Positions 1 through 7,373 of a stretch of 13,225 nucleotides of DNA are shown piece after piece. The notes beneath the pieces were generated by a model. It was not told the DNA's origin, ran no database searches, and worked only from the letters and a program-made list of their open reading frames with translations. Numbering within the stretch: the stretch's first letter is position 1; every line of letters begins with the position of its first letter. This stretch comes from Pseudomonadota bacterium (GTDB lineage: Bacteria; Pseudomonadota; Alphaproteobacteria; Sphingomonadales; Sphingomonadaceae): assembly GCA_023386515.1 (NCBI GenBank), contig JAEWJQ010000290.1, positions 1-13,225 on the forward strand. The letters run 5' to 3'. A program made the position numbers and the translations under genes.

Positions 1-1
1 G

Positions 2-820
2 GCCTGGCCGCTGACCGCCGGCCGCTACTGGGCCGGGCAGGAGGAGAGCGCGGGCAAGGCAGTGTGCATCATCGGCAATACCGTGCGTCAGAATCTGTGG
101 CGGGGCGGCGACGCGGTCGGCACCCGCTTCCGCATCGGCAGCATCAGCTGCGACGTGATCGGCGTATTGTCGACGCGCGGTCAGGCGGGCTTCGGTGGCG
201 ATCAGGACGATGTCGTCATCATGCCGATCAAGGCGGTGCAGCGCCGCTTCACCGGCAATCGCGACATCCGATTGATGCTGGTCGGCGTCGATCAGGCCTA
301 TTCGACCAGCACCGTGCAGGCGGGTATCACCGACCTGCTGCGCGAGCGGCGCAACATCACCGCCGGCAAGGACGACGATTTCAACATCTTCGACACCAAG
401 CAGATCAGCGACACGCTCTCCAGCACGACGACGCTGCTGACCCGGATCGTCACCGCGGTGGCGGCGATCAGCCTGGTGGTCGGCGGCATCGGCATCATGA
501 ACATCATGCTGGTGTCGGTGACCGAGCGGACGCGTGAGATCGGCATCCGCCTGGCGATCGGCGCAGTCGCCAGCGAGGTGCTGACCCAGTTCCTGGTCGA
601 GGCGGTGGCCCTGTCGATGCTGGGCGGGCTGATCGGGCTGGTGATCGCCCAAGCCGCCGTGGGCCTGTTGTCCTATCTCGGCAGCCTGCCGTTCCTGTTC
701 GTGCCGGAAATCAACGTCATCGCCTTCGCCATCTCGGCGATCATCGGCGTCGTCTTCGGCTATTTCCCGGCGCGGCGCGCGGCGGCACTCAATCCGATCG
801 ACGCGCTACGGCACGAGTGA
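2..820 (+). CDS. MacB-type ABC transporter permease, C-terminal part (5' end outside window)
   Basis: The frame is open from base 2, so the true start and any N-terminal ATPase or first membrane helix lie upstream; 272 residues are visible. The first half is an extracytoplasmic (MacB_PCD-like) region. It is followed by a conserved FtsX-type membrane block: a helix ending in GGIGIMNIMLVSVTERTREI, then two hydrophobic stretches, and the closing cytoplasmic motif FPARRAAALNPIDALRHE. Both motifs are hallmarks of MacB-like permeases, which work with a periplasmic adaptor and an outer-membrane channel to export macrolides, peptides or other substrates from the inner-membrane/periplasm side. Whether the ATPase is fused (true MacB) or separate cannot be seen here. 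The gene ends at a hairpin shared with the converging operon. The family call is secure; the substrate is unknown. Confidence 0.9.
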   Translation, partial: AWPLTAGRYWAGQEESAGKAVCIIGNTVRQNLWRGGDAVGTRFRIGSISCDVIGVLSTRGQAGFGGDQDDVVIMPIKAVQRRFTGNRDIRLMLVGVDQAYSTSTVQAGITDLLRERRNITAGKDDDFNIFDTKQISDTLSSTTTLLTRIVTAVAAISLVVGGIGIMNIMLVSVTERTREIGIRLAIGAVASEVLTQFLVEAVALSMLGGLIGLVIAQAAVGLLSYLGSLPFLFVPEINVIAFAISAIIGVVFGYFPARRAAALNPIDALRHE

Positions 821-826
821 TCGATC

Positions 827-848
827 CCCCTCCCGCTCGCGGGAGGGG
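827..848. terminator. Bidirectional GC hairpin between converging genes
   Basis: A perfect 10-bp inverted repeat, CCCCTCCCGC (827-836) and GCGGGAGGGG (839-848), fills nearly the whole 30-bp gap between the stop of the MacB-type gene (818-820) and the stop of the mocA-like gene (851-853, read on the minus strand). There is no T-run on either side, so it is not a classical intrinsic terminator. Its position between two converging stops suggests a bidirectional transcription or mRNA-decay barrier. The CCTCCC/GGGAGG sequence resembles the palindromes at 2386-2503. Confidence 0.6.
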
Positions 849-850
849 CG

Positions 851-1459
851 CTACCGCCAGCGCGTCCGGGCCTCGGGCGCGTGGACCAGCCGGCGCAGCT
901 CCTCCAGCTCCTCGGGCGTGTCGACGTCGATCAGCTCCGCGGGGACGGTGACGACGTGCTTGCCGGCCAGGATCAGCGCACGCGCGCCGGCATCGCCTTC
1001 CAAATCGCATAAAGCGTCGAACCGGTCTCGGCCGAAGACGCACGGCGGCTTCGGACTGCGGCCATCGCTCGACGCGACCACCGCATCGTCGCCGTCCGCC
1101 GCATCGAGCAACGCATAGATATGCGTGGCGGTCACCCGCGGCATATCGGCCAGTGCCAGCACGATCGCCCGCGCGCCCACGGCCCGCGCACGCTCGACGC
1201 CGAGGCGGACCGAATGCGACAGGCCCTGGTCCGGATCATCGTTGCGGACGACGGAGAAGCCGTGCTGCGCATAGTCGCATTCCGCGCCGCCGCACACCGC
1301 GACCCGCTCGCGGAACGGCATGTCCTCGAGCGCGACGGCGACGTGCAGGCCGAGCGGCCGGCCGAGGAACAATTGGTCGAGCTTGCTGCCGATATCACCC
1401 ATCCGCGACGATCGTCCCGCGGCCAGCAAGACCAGGACGCAATCCTCAGCGCGGATCAT
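851..1459 (-). CDS. MobA-like NTP transferase, probable molybdenum cofactor cytidylyltransferase (MocA-like)
   Basis: The 202-residue protein has the nucleotidyltransferase signature LLAAGRSSRMG at residues 11-21 with K26 following, a GLSHSVRLG segment near residues 79-87, the metal-site motif LADMP at 103-107, and a C-terminal DVDTPEELEEL. This is the MobA/MocA pattern. MocA attaches CMP to molybdopterin to make MCD, the cofactor form used by the PaoABC/xanthine oxidase type of enzyme encoded just upstream, so context favours MocA over MobA (GMP) or an unrelated sugar nucleotidyltransferase. The ATG at 1459 lies inside the 3' end of xdhC (14-bp overlap) and has an AAGG-type ribosome binding site, indicating translational coupling. 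It is the last gene of the operon. CTP rather than GTP specificity is inferred, not shown. Confidence 0.82.
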   Translation of the reverse strand: MIRAEDCVLVLLAAGRSSRMGDIGSKLDQLFLGRPLGLHVAVALEDMPFRERVAVCGGAECDYAQHGFSVVRNDDPDQGLSHSVRLGVERARAVGARAIVLALADMPRVTATHIYALLDAADGDDAVVASSDGRSPKPPCVFGRDRFDALCDLEGDAGARALILAGKHVVTVPAELIDVDTPEELEELRRLVHAPEARTRWR

Positions 1460-2369
1460 GGAAAGCCTTCACCATCGCGGCGGCGATCGACAGCGCGATC
1501 TCCGACGGTCCGATCGCACCGATGTCGAGGCCGACGGGGCCGTCGATCCGGTCGATCTGTTCGGCGCTGAGCCCGGCCTGCGCCAGCCGCTCGCGGCGCG
1601 CGGCATGGCTGCGCCGGCTGCCGAGCGCGCCGACATAGGGGGCGTCGCTGGCGAGCGCGGCGATCAGTGCCGGATCGTCGATCTTGATGTCGTGGCTCAA
1701 CGTCACCACCGCCGTCGACGGGCCGGGATGCAACGCGGCCACCGCCTCGTCCGGCCAGCGATCGTCCAGCGTCGTGCCGGGGAAGCGTTCCTCGGTCAGG
1801 AAACGAGCACGCGGGTCGATCACCACCGTCTCGATGCCGAGCGTGGTCGACAGCTGCGCCAGCGCTTGCGCGATCTGCACCGCGCCGACGATCAGCAGAC
1901 GGCGCGGCGGATCGTAGCGATTGACGAAGACCTCGCCCGTTTCCTGCGGGCGCAGGTCGCTGTGCCCGGTGGCGAGGTCTGTGGTGACGGTCAGCCCCCG
2001 ACCGTCGTCGCGTGCCTCGCCGATCCGGTCGAACAATTCGGGGTCGAAGCCCGCCGCCGACACCGGCTGGACCATCACGGCGATCTCGCCGCCGCAGGGC
2101 AGGCCGACTTCCCAGGCGGATGCGTCAGCGACACCGTATTTTTTGACCTGGAAAGGCGCACCGGCGATCACCTCGGCCGCGGTCTGCAGGATGTCGCTCT
2201 CGACGCAGCCGCCGGAGACCGATCCTTCGAACCGGCCATCGGCATGGACCAGCATATGGCTGCCGCGCGGTCGCGGTGCCGAACCCCAGGTCGACACTAC
2301 CGTCGCCAGCGCCATCGGCTCCCCCGCCCAGGATCGCGCGGCGGCTATGACGCTGTCGTTCTCGGCCAT
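1446..2369 (-). CDS. XdhC/PaoD-like molybdenum cofactor insertion chaperone
   Basis: The 307-residue protein has the two-domain XdhC layout. An N-terminal XdhC_CoxI domain (about residues 10-75) contains STWGSAPRPRGSHM and the conserved GSVSGGCVESD. A C-terminal Rossmann-like XdhC_C domain begins at RRLLIVGAVQIAQAL and continues through YVGALGSRRSHAARRERL and GLDIGAIGPSEIALSIAAAM. Family members bind molybdenum cofactor, help its sulfuration and deliver it to the catalytic subunit; in E. coli the equivalent for PaoABC is PaoD. The dinucleotide motif reads GAVQIA where many relatives have GAGHVA-like residues, so the nucleotide pocket may differ. The start at 2369 is preceded by an AGAGAG purine run. 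It follows paoC after a 140-bp palindromic spacer and overlaps the mocA-like gene by 14 bp. Confidence 0.9.
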   Translation of the reverse strand: MAENDSVIAAARSWAGEPMALATVVSTWGSAPRPRGSHMLVHADGRFEGSVSGGCVESDILQTAAEVIAGAPFQVKKYGVADASAWEVGLPCGGEIAVMVQPVSAAGFDPELFDRIGEARDDGRGLTVTTDLATGHSDLRPQETGEVFVNRYDPPRRLLIVGAVQIAQALAQLSTTLGIETVVIDPRARFLTEERFPGTTLDDRWPDEAVAALHPGPSTAVVTLSHDIKIDDPALIAALASDAPYVGALGSRRSHAARRERLAQAGLSAEQIDRIDGPVGLDIGAIGPSEIALSIAAAMVKAFHDPR

Positions 2370-2385
2370 GTCATTCTCTCTTGAT

Positions 2386-2503
2386 CCTCCCCGGCGCGGG
2401 GAGGGGACCAGCGAAGCTGGTGGAAGGGGTTATCCACCAACGACTGCATTTGAGGAAGCCCCCTCCACCGCCTGCGGCGGGTCCGCTCCCGGCAAGCGGG
2501 GAG
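2386..2503. repeat. Mirrored pair of REP-like palindromic units inside the pao operon
   Basis: This spacer between paoC (stop 2510-2512) and xdhC (start 2369) holds two related units of about 44 bp in opposite orientation. The left unit (2386-2429) contains a CCTCCCCG/CGGGGAGG hairpin (2386-2393 and 2397-2404), then ACCAGC-GAA-GCTGGT (2407-2421), then GTGGAAGGGG. The right unit (2460-2503), read on the other strand, starts CTCCCCGCTTGCCGGGAG, continues through a CCGCC-TGC-GGCGG hairpin (2468-2480), and ends GGTGGAGGGG. The outer arms GGTGGAAGGGG (2419-2429) and CCCCTCCACC (2460-2469) can also pair with one bulged base. This resembles BIME/REP elements dispersed in many alphaproteobacterial genomes. 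It is probably transcribed within the operon mRNA and may lower or stabilise distal expression. Confidence 0.72.
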
Positions 2504-2509
2504 ATTATG

Positions 2510-4747
2510 CTAGACGGCCGGCAAGCCGTCGAGCAACTTGTCGAGGGTCAGCGGGAAGTCGCGTACCCGCACGCCGGTGGCATTGTAGAGGGCGTTGGCC
2601 ACGGCCGCGCCGGCGCCCGAGATGCCCAATTCGCCCAGCCCTTTGGCATGCATCGGATTGGCATGGATGTCGCGCTCCGACAGGAACTCCACATCGATCT
2701 GCGGGATGTCGGCGTTCACTGGCACGTGATATTCGGCGAGGTCGCGGTTCACCACCTTGCCGTTGCGCGGATCGTGCACCAGCTCCTCCGACAGCGCCGC
2801 GCCGATCCCGAACGTCACGCCGCCGAGGATCTGCGACCGTGCGGTCTTGGCGTTGAGGATGCGGCCGCCGGCGAAGACGCCGAGCATCCGCTTGATCCGC
2901 ACCTCGCCGCTGACCGCATTGACCGCGACCTCGCAGAAATGGGCGCCGTAGCTCGACTGCAGCGTCTCCTTCTCCTGCTTGCCGGGGGCGACCTGACCGG
3001 TCGCCTCGATCCCGTCGCCGACCAATTCGGCAAGCGGCACCGAGCGGTTATCGCCGATCGCGCGGCCGTCCTTCAGCGTCAGCCCGTCCGCGGCGACGCC
3101 CATCTTCTCGGCGATCTGGCCGCGCAACGCCTCGCAGGCGAGATAGACGGAGGTGCCACTCGACCCCGCGCCGAACGATCCGCCCGAGCCGGCGGCGGGA
3201 GGGAAGGCGGTGTCGCCCAGCTTCACCGTCACGTCGGCGATCGGCAGGCCCAGGATCTCGGCGGTGATCTGCGCCAGGATCGTATAGGTGCCGGTGCCGA
3301 TATCGGTCATGTCGGTTTCGACCGTGGCGTGGCCCTGACCGTCGATCGACACCTTGGCACTCGACTTCTGCAGCATGTTCGATCGCGCCGAGGCGGCCAT
3401 GCCCATGCCGTAGAGCCATTCGCCGCGGCGATCGCCGGCCGGCTTCGCCTGCCGCTTGCTCCATCCGAACAGCGCTGCACCGCGGTCCATGCACGGCACC
3501 AGCTGCCGGGTGGAGAAGGGGATATGGTCGATCGGATGTTCGGTCGGCTCGTTGCGCTTGCGCAGCTCAATCGGGTCGATCCCGACCGCCTCCGCCAGCT
3601 CGTCCATCGCGCATTCCAGCGCGATCATGCCGACCGCCTCGCCCGGTGCGCGCATCGACGCCGCGAGCAGCCAGTCGAGCCGCACGATGTCGTGCGTGAT
3701 GGTGATGTTGGGGGCGGCGTAGAGGAACTGCGTCGCCTGGCCGCACGGCTCGAAGAAGCCCTCTTCGGGCAGGTTCGAGACGAGGCAATTGTGCCCGAGC
3801 ATCGACAGCTTGCCGTCGGTATCGGCGCCCAGCCGCACGCGCTGCTCGGTATTGGAACGGCGCACCGTCGCGTCGAACACCTGCTGCCGCGCCATGGCGC
3901 ATTTGACCGGGCGGCCGATCTGCTTCGCCGCCACCGCCGCGGCGACGCTCTCCGGCGCGATGCCGAGCTTGGAGCCGAAGCCGCCGCCGACGAAGCGCGC
4001 GACGATCCGCACCTTGTCGGGCTTCATCCCCAAGGCCTTGGCGAGCTGGATGCGGTCGGTCGACAGCATCTGATAGGCGCCGTAGAGGTGCAGCTCATCG
4101 TCCTGCCACAGGGCGATGCTGGCATGCGGTTCCATCGCCGCCGAATTCTGACTGGGTGTCGTATAGGTCGCGTCGATCTTGATCGCCGCCGCCTCGAATG
4201 CCGCGTCGGGATCGCCGGTGCCGGTATAGGGCGGCATCACACCTTCGGGCGGCTTGTCGTGTTCGTCGCGATAGGCGGCGAAGTCGTAGCGCCCCTCCTT
4301 CTCCTCATATTCGACGGTCAGCTGCTGCGCGGCGTCGCGTGCCGCCTCATAGCTGTCGGCGACGACGATCGCGATCGGTTCGCCGAAATAGGCGACGTCG
4401 TCGACGCCCTGCTGCGGCTTCTTGCGGTCGCCGCCCTGGCCGGGATTGCGGATGAAGGTCTTGTAGTCGGTGATCACGTCGATCACGCCCGGCAGGCTGC
4501 GCACGGCATCGGCGTTGATGTCGACGACCTTGCCCGAGCCGACGGTCGCACGGACGAGGAAGCCGTAGGCGAGGTTCGGAATGTCGTATTCCGCCGCATA
4601 GGTGGCGCGGCCCGACACCTTCAGCGGGCCGTCGATCCGGTCGATCGGCTTGCCGATCACATCCTGCGCGCCCGTGTCGAGCAGGCTGTCCGGATGCGGC
4701 TTGTCCATGGTCAGCGCGTTGGTGTCGCTCTTGCCGAAACCGAACAT
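2510..4747 (-). CDS. paoC: PaoC-type aldehyde oxidoreductase, molybdenum cofactor-binding catalytic subunit
   Basis: The 745-residue protein is close in length to E. coli PaoC and follows its domain order: an N-terminal a/b hammerhead domain (IGKPIDRIDGPLKVSGRATY) followed by the long cofactor-binding domain. Visible motifs are AMEPHASIALW, FVGGGFGSKLG, SMRAPGEAVGMIALE, a VETDMTDIGTGTYTILAQ segment and a GSGGSFGAGSSGTSVYLA loop. Near the C-terminus, AKGLGELGISGAGAAVANAL carries the family's catalytic glutamate at E706. Relatives oxidise aromatic and other aldehydes to acids, passing electrons through the 2Fe-2S and FAD subunits. The start at 4747 has a strong GGGAGAA site lying in the paoB 3' end; paoB stop and paoC start are one base apart (TAACATG). 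The subtype is confident; the physiological substrate is not known. Confidence 0.93.
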   Translation of the reverse strand: MFGFGKSDTNALTMDKPHPDSLLDTGAQDVIGKPIDRIDGPLKVSGRATYAAEYDIPNLAYGFLVRATVGSGKVVDINADAVRSLPGVIDVITDYKTFIRNPGQGGDRKKPQQGVDDVAYFGEPIAIVVADSYEAARDAAQQLTVEYEEKEGRYDFAAYRDEHDKPPEGVMPPYTGTGDPDAAFEAAAIKIDATYTTPSQNSAAMEPHASIALWQDDELHLYGAYQMLSTDRIQLAKALGMKPDKVRIVARFVGGGFGSKLGIAPESVAAAVAAKQIGRPVKCAMARQQVFDATVRRSNTEQRVRLGADTDGKLSMLGHNCLVSNLPEEGFFEPCGQATQFLYAAPNITITHDIVRLDWLLAASMRAPGEAVGMIALECAMDELAEAVGIDPIELRKRNEPTEHPIDHIPFSTRQLVPCMDRGAALFGWSKRQAKPAGDRRGEWLYGMGMAASARSNMLQKSSAKVSIDGQGHATVETDMTDIGTGTYTILAQITAEILGLPIADVTVKLGDTAFPPAAGSGGSFGAGSSGTSVYLACEALRGQIAEKMGVAADGLTLKDGRAIGDNRSVPLAELVGDGIEATGQVAPGKQEKETLQSSYGAHFCEVAVNAVSGEVRIKRMLGVFAGGRILNAKTARSQILGGVTFGIGAALSEELVHDPRNGKVVNRDLAEYHVPVNADIPQIDVEFLSERDIHANPMHAKGLGELGISGAGAAVANALYNATGVRVRDFPLTLDKLLDGLPAV

Positions 4748-4748
4748 G

Positions 4749-5729
4749 TTATTCTCCCGTCAGCTCGCGCAGGGTGGCGATCAGGACCCGGCGCGCGAGC
4801 GGGATCTTGAAGTCGTTGCTGCCATAGCCCTTTGCATCGGCGAGCAGGGCGTCGGCGGCCGCGGCGAAAACGGTGTCGGACGGCGCCTGGCCGACCAGCG
4901 CGGCTTCGACCGCCGGATCGCGCCACGGCATCGGCCCCAGGCCGCCGAAGGCGAGCGACGCGGATGCGATCTTGCCGTCCGCGACCTTGACCACGCCCGC
5001 CACCGAGACGAGCGCGAAGGCGTAGGAGGCGCGGTCGCGGACCTTGCGGTAGATCTGCTTGCCCTCTGGCGGGGCAGGCAGTTCGACATGGGTGATCAGC
5101 TCGCCCGGCTCCAGCACCGTCTCGATATCCGGGCGGTCGCCCGGCAGGCGGTAGAAGTCATGGATGCTGATCCGCCGCTTGTCGCCATCGGCCTTCAGCG
5201 TGATGATCGTCGCGTCGAGCGCGCGCATCGCCACCGGCATGTCGCCCGGATGCGTCGCGATGCAATGGTCCGATGTGCCAAGTACCGCGAGCACGCGGTT
5301 GAAGCCGCCGATCGCCGAGCAGCCCGCACCGGGGTTGCGCTTGTTGCAGGGCATCGCAGTGTCGTAGAAATAATAGCAGCGCGTCCGCTGCAGCAGATTG
5401 CCGCCCGTGGTTGCCTTGTTGCGCAGCTGGCCGCTGGCACCGGCGAGCAGGGCGCGGCTCAGCACCTCATATTTGGCGATGACGCGCGGATCGGCGGCAA
5501 GGTCGCTGTTCGGCACCAGCGCGCCGATGGTCAGCCCGCCGTCCTCACGCTCCTCGATCTCACCGAGGGGCAGGCGGCTGATGTCGACGAGTTTGTCCGG
5601 CGTCTCGACCTGCAGCTTCATCAGGTCGAGCAAATTGGTGCCGCCAGCAATGAACTTGGCCCCGACATGGTCTATGTCGCGCACCGCCTCGTCCGCCGTC
5701 GTCGCCTTTTCGTAGGTGAAGGTCTTCAT
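4749..5729 (-). CDS. paoB: PaoB-type aldehyde oxidoreductase, FAD-binding subunit with 4Fe-4S insertion
   Basis: The 326-residue protein begins [11 protein letters not shown] and has the FAD-domain motif [14 protein letters not shown] (residues 25-38) and the conserved [18 protein letters not shown] (97-114), followed by the CO dehydrogenase flavoprotein C-terminal domain. Between these lies a cysteine-bearing segment with C118, C128, C137 and C156 ([21 protein letters not shown], then SDHC). In PaoB and 4-hydroxybenzoyl-CoA reductase-like relatives such an insertion binds an extra 4Fe-4S cluster, which plain xanthine dehydrogenase FAD domains lack. The frame stays open another 86 codons upstream, but the ATG at 5729 is chosen because it has a GGAGG site seven bases ahead, forms an ATGA overlap with the paoA stop, and gives the family N-terminus. 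Confidence 0.93.
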   Translation of the reverse strand: MKTFTYEKATTADEAVRDIDHVGAKFIAGGTNLLDLMKLQVETPDKLVDISRLPLGEIEEREDGGLTIGALVPNSDLAADPRVIAKYEVLSRALLAGASGQLRNKATTGGNLLQRTRCYYFYDTAMPCNKRNPGAGCSAIGGFNRVLAVLGTSDHCIATHPGDMPVAMRALDATIITLKADGDKRRISIHDFYRLPGDRPDIETVLEPGELITHVELPAPPEGKQIYRKVRDRASYAFALVSVAGVVKVADGKIASASLAFGGLGPMPWRDPAVEAALVGQAPSDTVFAAAADALLADAKGYGSNDFKIPLARRVLIATLRELTGE

Positions 5730-6271
5730 GCGCCCGCCTCCGCCGGCTCGCGGGGCGTAGGCGCGGTCTTGGCGTCGCCCGACGACGAGGCCACCTCGCG
5801 GATTGCATCGACGATATTGGGATAGGCGGCGCAGCGGCACAGATTGCCGCTCATCCGCTCGCTGATCTCCTCGTCGCCGAATTCCGGTGCGGTTAGATCG
5901 TCGCTGACATAGCTCGGCCAGCCCTTCTTCACCTCGTCGAGCATGCCCGCCGCCGAACAGATCTGCCCTGGGGTACAATAGCCGCACTGATAGCCGTCGT
6001 GACGGACGAAGGCGGATTGCAGCGGATGGAGCTGGTCCGGGGTGCCCAGGCCCTCGATCGTCACGATCTCGTCATCCTGATGCATCACGGCGAGCGACAG
6101 GCAGCTGTTCACCCGGCGACCGTTGACCAGCATGGTGCACGCACCGCACTGGCCGTGGTCGCACCCTTTCTTGCTGCCGGTCAGGCCGAGATGCTCGCGG
6201 CACAGGTCGAGCAGGGAAGTGCGGATGTCGACGTCCGCCTGATGGGATTGCCCGTTGATGGTGAAGCGCAT
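5726..6271 (-). CDS. paoA: PaoA-type aldehyde oxidoreductase, 2Fe-2S subunit (no Tat signal)
   Basis: The 181-residue protein begins [23 protein letters not shown]. The N-terminal plant-ferredoxin-like domain has C37, C42, C45 and C57 (CDHGQCGAC...C), and the helical second domain has C96, C99, C145 and C147 (QCGYCTPGQ and LCRC), giving the two 2Fe-2S clusters that relay electrons from the molybdenum site to FAD. The start at 6271 has an AGGGG site about nine bases upstream. The frame continues to an upstream ATG at 6412, but that extension has no twin arginine and no hydrophobic stretch and looks like leader sequence. E. coli PaoA carries a Tat signal that takes the complex to the periplasm; this one apparently does not, so a cytoplasmic enzyme is inferred. 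The stop overlaps the paoB start (ATGA). First gene of the operon. Confidence 0.93.
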   Translation of the reverse strand: MRFTINGQSHQADVDIRTSLLDLCREHLGLTGSKKGCDHGQCGACTMLVNGRRVNSCLSLAVMHQDDEIVTIEGLGTPDQLHPLQSAFVRHDGYQCGYCTPGQICSAAGMLDEVKKGWPSYVSDDLTAPEFGDEEISERMSGNLCRCAAYPNIVDAIREVASSSGDAKTAPTPREPAEAGA

Positions 6272-6380
6272 GTGGCGGAGCCCCTGGTTGATCCGCAGCT
6301 TAACGTCTTGTTTGCTGATCGTTTCCGGATGCGAATCGGTCTCACTGGCCCGTACGGTTGCGGACGGGCACAAGGGCGGC
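6272..6380. promoter_or_regulatory. Divergent intergenic region between the pao operon and glpQ-like gene
   Basis: These 109 bases separate the paoA start (minus strand) from the preferred glpQ-like start (plus strand) and must carry both promoters if both starts are correct. The stretch is less GC-rich than its surroundings around 6300-6345. I see no convincing paired -35/-10 boxes on either strand and no clear palindrome. The ribosome binding sites are visible: CAGGGGCT for paoA and CAAGGGC for the phosphodiesterase. The same bases are open in the plus frame and could instead encode a signal peptide (see findings). Confidence 0.45.
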
Positions 6381-7373
6381 ATGACCAAACCCCTGTCTTC
6401 CCCGATCGTCATCGCGCACCGCGGCGCGAGTGGCTATCGCCCCGAGCATACTTTGGCCGCCTATGAACTGGCGATCGAGCAGGGCGCCGACGTGATCGAG
6501 CCCGATCTCGTGCCGACCAGGGACGACGTGCTGGTCGCCCGTCACGAGAATGAGATCGGCGGCACCACCGACGTCGCGCAGCACCCCGAATTCGCCAAGC
6601 GCCGGACGACGAAGACGATCGACGGGCAGCAGGTGACGGGCTGGTTCACCGAGGATTTCACCCTCGCCGAACTGAAGATTCTCCGCGCGCGCGAGCGCCT
6701 GCCCGAGGTGCGGCGTGCCATTGTCGCCTATGACGGCCAATTCGAGGTGCCGACGCTGGCGGAGATCATCGCGCTCGCCAAGCGCCGCTCGCGGGAACTG
6801 GGGCGGACGATCGCCATCTATCCCGAGACCAAGCACCCGACCTATTTCGCCGGCATCGGCCATCCTACCGACGTCCTGCTGGTCGACCAGCTCAAGGCGG
6901 CTGGGTGGAGCAGCGCGGACGCACCGGTCTTCATCCAGTCGTTCGAGGTCGCCAATCTGCGGCGGATCCACGGGCTTACCGGCATCCGCCTGATCCAATT
7001 GGTCGACGGGGAGGGCGGGCCGGTCGATCGCGCCGCGGCGTCCTACGCCGCGATGCTGACGCCGGCGGGGCTGAAGCAGATCGCGACCTATGCCTGGGGC
7101 ATCGGGCCGAACAAGGCGCAGTTGTGGCAGGGGGAGCAGCCGTCGACGCTGGTCGCCGATGCGCATGCCGCCGGCCTGCGCGTCCACCCCTGGACCTATC
7201 GCGCGGAGAATCAGTTCCTGCGGGCGCCCTTCCGCCGTGGCGACGATCCGACCGCACAGGGCGACGTGCGGGGCGAAATCCGCGCCGCGCTGAACCAGGG
7301 TATCGACGGATTCTTCACCGATTTTCCACTAGAAGGGGTGGAGGCGCGTAATGCCGCCAGGGAACATCCGTAA
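6381..7373 (+). CDS. glpQ: GlpQ-type glycerophosphodiester phosphodiesterase
   Basis: The 330-residue protein (from ATG 6381) carries the GDPD signature IAHRGASGYRPEHTLAAYEL with H13 and R14, then GADVIEPDLVPTRDD with metal ligands E40 and D42, H55 in RHENEI, and E149 in YPETKHP. The rest follows the GlpQ subgroup: PVFIQSFEVANLRRI, a WGIGPNK segment, LRVHPWTYR and the closing FFTDFPLEGVE. GlpQ hydrolyses glycerophosphodiesters to sn-glycerol 3-phosphate and an alcohol, a route for recycling phospholipid head groups. The start at 6381 has CAAGGGC just upstream but yields no signal peptide, whereas GlpQ proteins are normally exported. Longer in-frame starts (ATG 6270) give a lipoprotein-like N-terminus, so the start is unsettled. 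The stop overlaps the next ATG (TAATG). Confidence 0.88.
   Translation: MTKPLSSPIVIAHRGASGYRPEHTLAAYELAIEQGADVIEPDLVPTRDDVLVARHENEIGGTTDVAQHPEFAKRRTTKTIDGQQVTGWFTEDFTLAELKILRARERLPEVRRAIVAYDGQFEVPTLAEIIALAKRRSRELGRTIAIYPETKHPTYFAGIGHPTDVLLVDQLKAAGWSSADAPVFIQSFEVANLRRIHGLTGIRLIQLVDGEGGPVDRAAASYAAMLTPAGLKQIATYAWGIGPNKAQLWQGEQPSTLVADAHAAGLRVHPWTYRAENQFLRAPFRRGDDPTAQGDVRGEIRAALNQGIDGFFTDFPLEGVEARNAAREHP

Noticed and set aside
1537..4646. An exact 21-base repeat at 1537-1557 and 4626-4646, both within the pao operon.
   Set aside because: Both copies encode the peptide DRIDGP, in XdhC and PaoC respectively, in the same frame; PaoC homologues conserve this motif. Similar codon preference explains the match better than a functional DNA repeat.
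2381..4810. An 809-codon plus-strand open frame across the paoC gene.
   Set aside because: It is the antisense of a clearly recognisable molybdenum hydroxylase subunit, is arginine/histidine/alanine-rich without any family motif, and is a usual by-product of high GC content.
5730..5987. An 86-codon upstream extension of paoB.
   Set aside because: It lies entirely inside paoA in another frame, whereas the ATG at 5729 has a strong ribosome binding site and gives the family N-terminus.
6342..7187. A 281-codon minus-strand frame opposite the glpQ-like gene.
   Set aside because: No family features are seen and it is fully explained as antisense of a GDPD domain with intact catalytic residues.
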